Origin: JAWLCG01 sp041687295
Lineage (GTDB): Bacteria; Planctomycetota; Phycisphaerae; SM23-33; FEN-1343
Assembly: GCA_041687295.1 (NCBI GenBank)
Contig: JAWLCG010000278.1
Span: forward strand, 1 to 6,966
DNA length: 6,966 nt
Direction of reading: 5' to 3'
Both the position numbers and the translations under genes were made by a program. The notes beneath the pieces are model-generated. The model was given only the letters and a program-made list of their open reading frames with translations, did no database searches and was not told the origin of the DNA. This document shows, piece by piece, positions 5,500-6,966 of this stretch; position 1 is the stretch's first letter; each line of letters opens with the position of its first letter.

Positions 5500-5558
5500 G
5501 CGGGTTCGTCAACAGTCCCTTTGAATAGCCGCCCGGGGGGCGCCAAAGCAAGAAAAAA

Positions 5559-5587
5559 TTGACGGCCGGCGGGCGGGCTGGTATGCT
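5559..5587 (+). promoter_or_regulatory. Sigma70-type promoter of tyrA
   Basis: TTGACG (5559-5564) and TATGCT (5582-5587) are separated by exactly 17 bases, matching the -35 and -10 consensus at five and four of six positions. An A tract (AAAAAA) immediately upstream could act as an UP-like element. Transcription would start near 5594, giving a short leader of about 17 or 35 bases depending on the tyrA start codon. Confidence 0.65.
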
Positions 5588-5628
5588 CAGCGGCTCGGGT
5601 CGGCCCGCACATGGAGCGACGCAAGACT

Positions 5629-6507
5629 ATGGGGCAAAACCCTTTCCAATCGATCACCGTGGTGGGCGTGGGCCTGCTGGGCGGCTCGTTGGGCCTGGCC
5701 GTCAAGGCCGTGGACCCGGCCGTGCGGGTCACCGGCGTGGTCCGTCGGCCTGAGAGCGTCGACGAGGCCCTCGCTGCCGGCGTGGTCGACGCGGCGACGC
5801 TGGACCTCTCCGCCGCGGTGGCCGGGGCCGACCTGGTGGTCCTGTGTGCCCCGGTGGGGCAGTTCCGGGCGCTGCTGGCGGCGGTTCGGCCCGCGCTGAA
5901 GCCGGGGGCCCTGGTCACCGACGTCGGCTCGACCAAGGCCGAGGTGGTCCGCCTGGCCGAGCGGGCCCTGCCGGACGGGGTCTTCGTCGGCAGCCACCCG
6001 ATGGCCGGTGGCGAGCGGAGCGGCGTGGCCTACTCCCGCGACGATCTTTACACCAATCACACCTGCATCCTCACCCCCACGCCCCGCACGGCCCCGGCGG
6101 CGTTGGCGCGGGTGGAGGCCCTGTGGCGATCGCTGCGGATGCACACCGTGCAGCTCTCCCCGGCGGCCCACGACCGGGCGCTGGCCCGGGTGAGCCATCT
6201 GCCCCACGCGTTGGCGGCGCTGCTGGTGAATCTGCAGAAGCCGGCCGAGCTGGACCTGGCCGGGCCGGGGTTTGTCGACGCCACCCGCATCGCCGGCGGC
6301 GACCCGGCCATGTGGCGCGACATCTTCCTGTCCAACCGCAAGGCCATGCTGAAGGCACTGGACGCGCTGTCGGCCGAGGTGGCCGACCTGCGGGCCCGCA
6401 TCGACGCCTCCGACGGGGCGGGGCTGGTCGAACGGCTCTCGGCCGCCCAGCGGCGCCGCGCCGAGATGCTCGCCCGCCGGCTCGCCCGCGGCGACTACGA
6501 GGGCTGA
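5629..6507 (+). CDS. tyrA: Prephenate/arogenate dehydrogenase (TyrA family)
   Basis: 292 residues from this ATG. TyrA enzymes oxidatively decarboxylate prephenate to 4-hydroxyphenylpyruvate, or arogenate to tyrosine, using NAD(P)+. Visible landmarks: Rossmann motif VVGVGLLGGSLG (11-22), DVGSTK (98-103), GSHPMAGGERSGV (121-133) with the conserved histidine of the active-site region, SHLPH (189-193) in the helical C-terminal half, and TRIAGGDPAMWRDIFLSN (219-236). Length matches the stand-alone dehydrogenase core. There is no chorismate-mutase domain and no C-terminal ACT domain, so feedback control of the kind mediated by an ACT domain is not expected. Prephenate versus arogenate specificity cannot be read from sequence alone. 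The start is uncertain: an in-frame ATG at 5611 adds MERRKT but has no Shine-Dalgarno sequence, whereas this ATG has GGAG twelve bases upstream. It has its own promoter and is divergent from accA. Confidence 0.93.
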   Translation: MGQNPFQSITVVGVGLLGGSLGLAVKAVDPAVRVTGVVRRPESVDEALAAGVVDAATLDLSAAVAGADLVVLCAPVGQFRALLAAVRPALKPGALVTDVGSTKAEVVRLAERALPDGVFVGSHPMAGGERSGVAYSRDDLYTNHTCILTPTPRTAPAALARVEALWRSLRMHTVQLSPAAHDRALARVSHLPHALAALLVNLQKPAELDLAGPGFVDATRIAGGDPAMWRDIFLSNRKAMLKALDALSAEVADLRARIDASDGAGLVERLSAAQRRRAEMLARRLARGDYEG

Positions 6508-6539
6508 GGCCGAACGGCTGGCGAATCCGCGCGGGACGT

Positions 6540-6568
6540 TTGGGTCAGGCCTTGGCCGGCGCTATACT
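6540..6568 (+). promoter_or_regulatory. Possible promoter of the small gene at 6589
   Basis: TTGGGT (6540-6545) and TATACT (6563-6568) are 17 bases apart. The -10 box is strong (five of six) and the -35 box is weak (TTG only). The predicted start point near 6575 leaves a leader of only about 14 bases, starting almost at the ribosome site. Read-through from tyrA (82 bases between stop and start, no clear terminator) is also possible. Confidence 0.45.
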
Positions 6569-6576
6569 TGGGTGAG

Positions 6577-6581
6577 AGGGG
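6577..6581 (+). promoter_or_regulatory. Shine-Dalgarno site that decides the start of the small gene
   Basis: AGGGG (within GAGAGGGG) lies seven bases before the ATG at 6589. The other in-frame ATG at 6583 would be only one base away from it, and the TTG at 6568 precedes it, so 6589 is preferred. Confidence 0.55.
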
Positions 6582-6588
6582 TATGCCC

Positions 6589-6915
6589 ATGATTGAAAGA
6601 GCGTACAACCCGCAGGAAGTGCTGGGGCCCTTGATGAAGCGGTTCGGACGGGTCCTGGAGACCCGCCGCGAGGAGGGCCACCACCAGATGGTCCGCGTGA
6701 TCCGCGAGGAGCTCCACGTCGACGCCCCGCACGCCGAGCGGCTGCTGGAGTCGCTGGAGACCTCCGGCCTGGTCGAATACGAGCCGATCGCCGGCGACGA
6801 AGAGGCCCAGCCGACCCGGGCCCCGAGCAACCAGCCCAGCCGGGAACCCACCGGCCCGCTGCCCGACGTGCCGCGCGAGACCGGCTGCTGGCGCATCGGC
6901 CCGCCCCGCGTGTAG
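6589..6915 (+). CDS. Small hypothetical protein, possible winged-helix domain
   Basis: 108 residues; I do not recognise a named family. Residues 1-60 are predicted helical. The stretch from HHQMVRVIREEL (31-42) through DAPHAERLLESLETSG (45-60) to LVEYEP (61-66) has the helix, turn, helix, strand rhythm of winged-helix domains, where a phrase like LE..GLV.Y commonly leads into the wing. Residues 70-97 are rich in Pro, Ser, Arg and Glu and probably disordered. The C-terminus CWRIGP (100-105) could be the returning strand of the wing. There is no signal peptide or membrane segment, so it is probably cytoplasmic. Whether it binds DNA is unknown. It lies downstream of tyrA in the same direction with its own promoter-like sequence. 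Codon composition looks like its neighbours, and the start is supported by a ribosome site. Confidence 0.7.
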   Translation: MIERAYNPQEVLGPLMKRFGRVLETRREEGHHQMVRVIREELHVDAPHAERLLESLETSGLVEYEPIAGDEEAQPTRAPSNQPSREPTGPLPDVPRETGCWRIGPPRV

Positions 6916-6966
6916 CTTGCCGGCCCACGGCCCGGTGGATCGCCACCCGAGAAGGTGGGGCTTCGC
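6916..6966. other. Short non-coding tail at the window edge
   Basis: After the small gene's stop I see only a weak 5-bp hairpin (GGTGG 6934-6938 with CCACC 6943-6947) and no T run, so it is not a convincing terminator. The window ends before any further gene can be recognised. Confidence 0.4.

Noticed and set aside
5844..6575. Second plus-strand frame (243 codons) overlapping tyrA
   Set aside because: It is a +1 frame shadow of tyrA, rich in Gly, Arg, Pro and Ala, with no recognisable motif.
6934..6960. Terminator after the small gene
   Set aside because: The stem is only 5 bp and no T tract follows, so it does not meet a reasonable standard for an intrinsic terminator.

Overview
The window comes from a GC-rich bacterial genome, most likely a planctomycete of the Phycisphaerae type. 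This lineage call is inference. It rests on a very large secreted beta-repeat protein ending in a PEP-CTERM sorting signal (PEP, hydrophobic stretch, RRRR) and on an intergenic cluster of short palindromic repeats whose chance translations (MECGGLTPLW, WNEAN, TWLQTP) I recall from planctomycete genomes and metagenome bins. No search was run.

Layout: (1) 1-272, a non-coding leader with a short GC hairpin, a TATACT box and a run of 15 C's. (2) 273-3530 (+), an 1085-residue exported protein made of glycine-rich beta-helix-like repeats with a large internal duplication and a PEP-CTERM tail. (3) 3531-4385, an 855-base spacer between convergent genes, with no credible gene but packed with at least three repeat families (A, B, C) and a TATAC palindrome. 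(4) 4386-5402 (-), accA, the carboxyltransferase alpha subunit of acetyl-CoA carboxylase. (5) 5403-5628, a divergent regulatory region with a terminator-like hairpin on the accA side and a good sigma70-type promoter on the tyrA side. (6) 5629-6507 (+), a stand-alone prephenate/arogenate dehydrogenase (tyrA family). (7) 6589-6915 (+), a small unrecognised protein with a possible winged-helix fold and its own promoter-like sequence. (8) 6916-6966, a short non-coding tail.

The genes do not form one pathway. accA (fatty-acid synthesis) and tyrA (tyrosine synthesis) are housekeeping genes sharing a divergent promoter region, and the PEP-CTERM gene converges on accA across the repeat cluster. I see no defence, CRISPR, secondary-metabolite or phage system. 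The parts that most reward a second look are the repeat cluster (REP/BIME-like pairs plus a 14-base motif spaced about 70 bases), the poly-C tract ahead of the surface-protein gene, and the hairpin in the accA leader.
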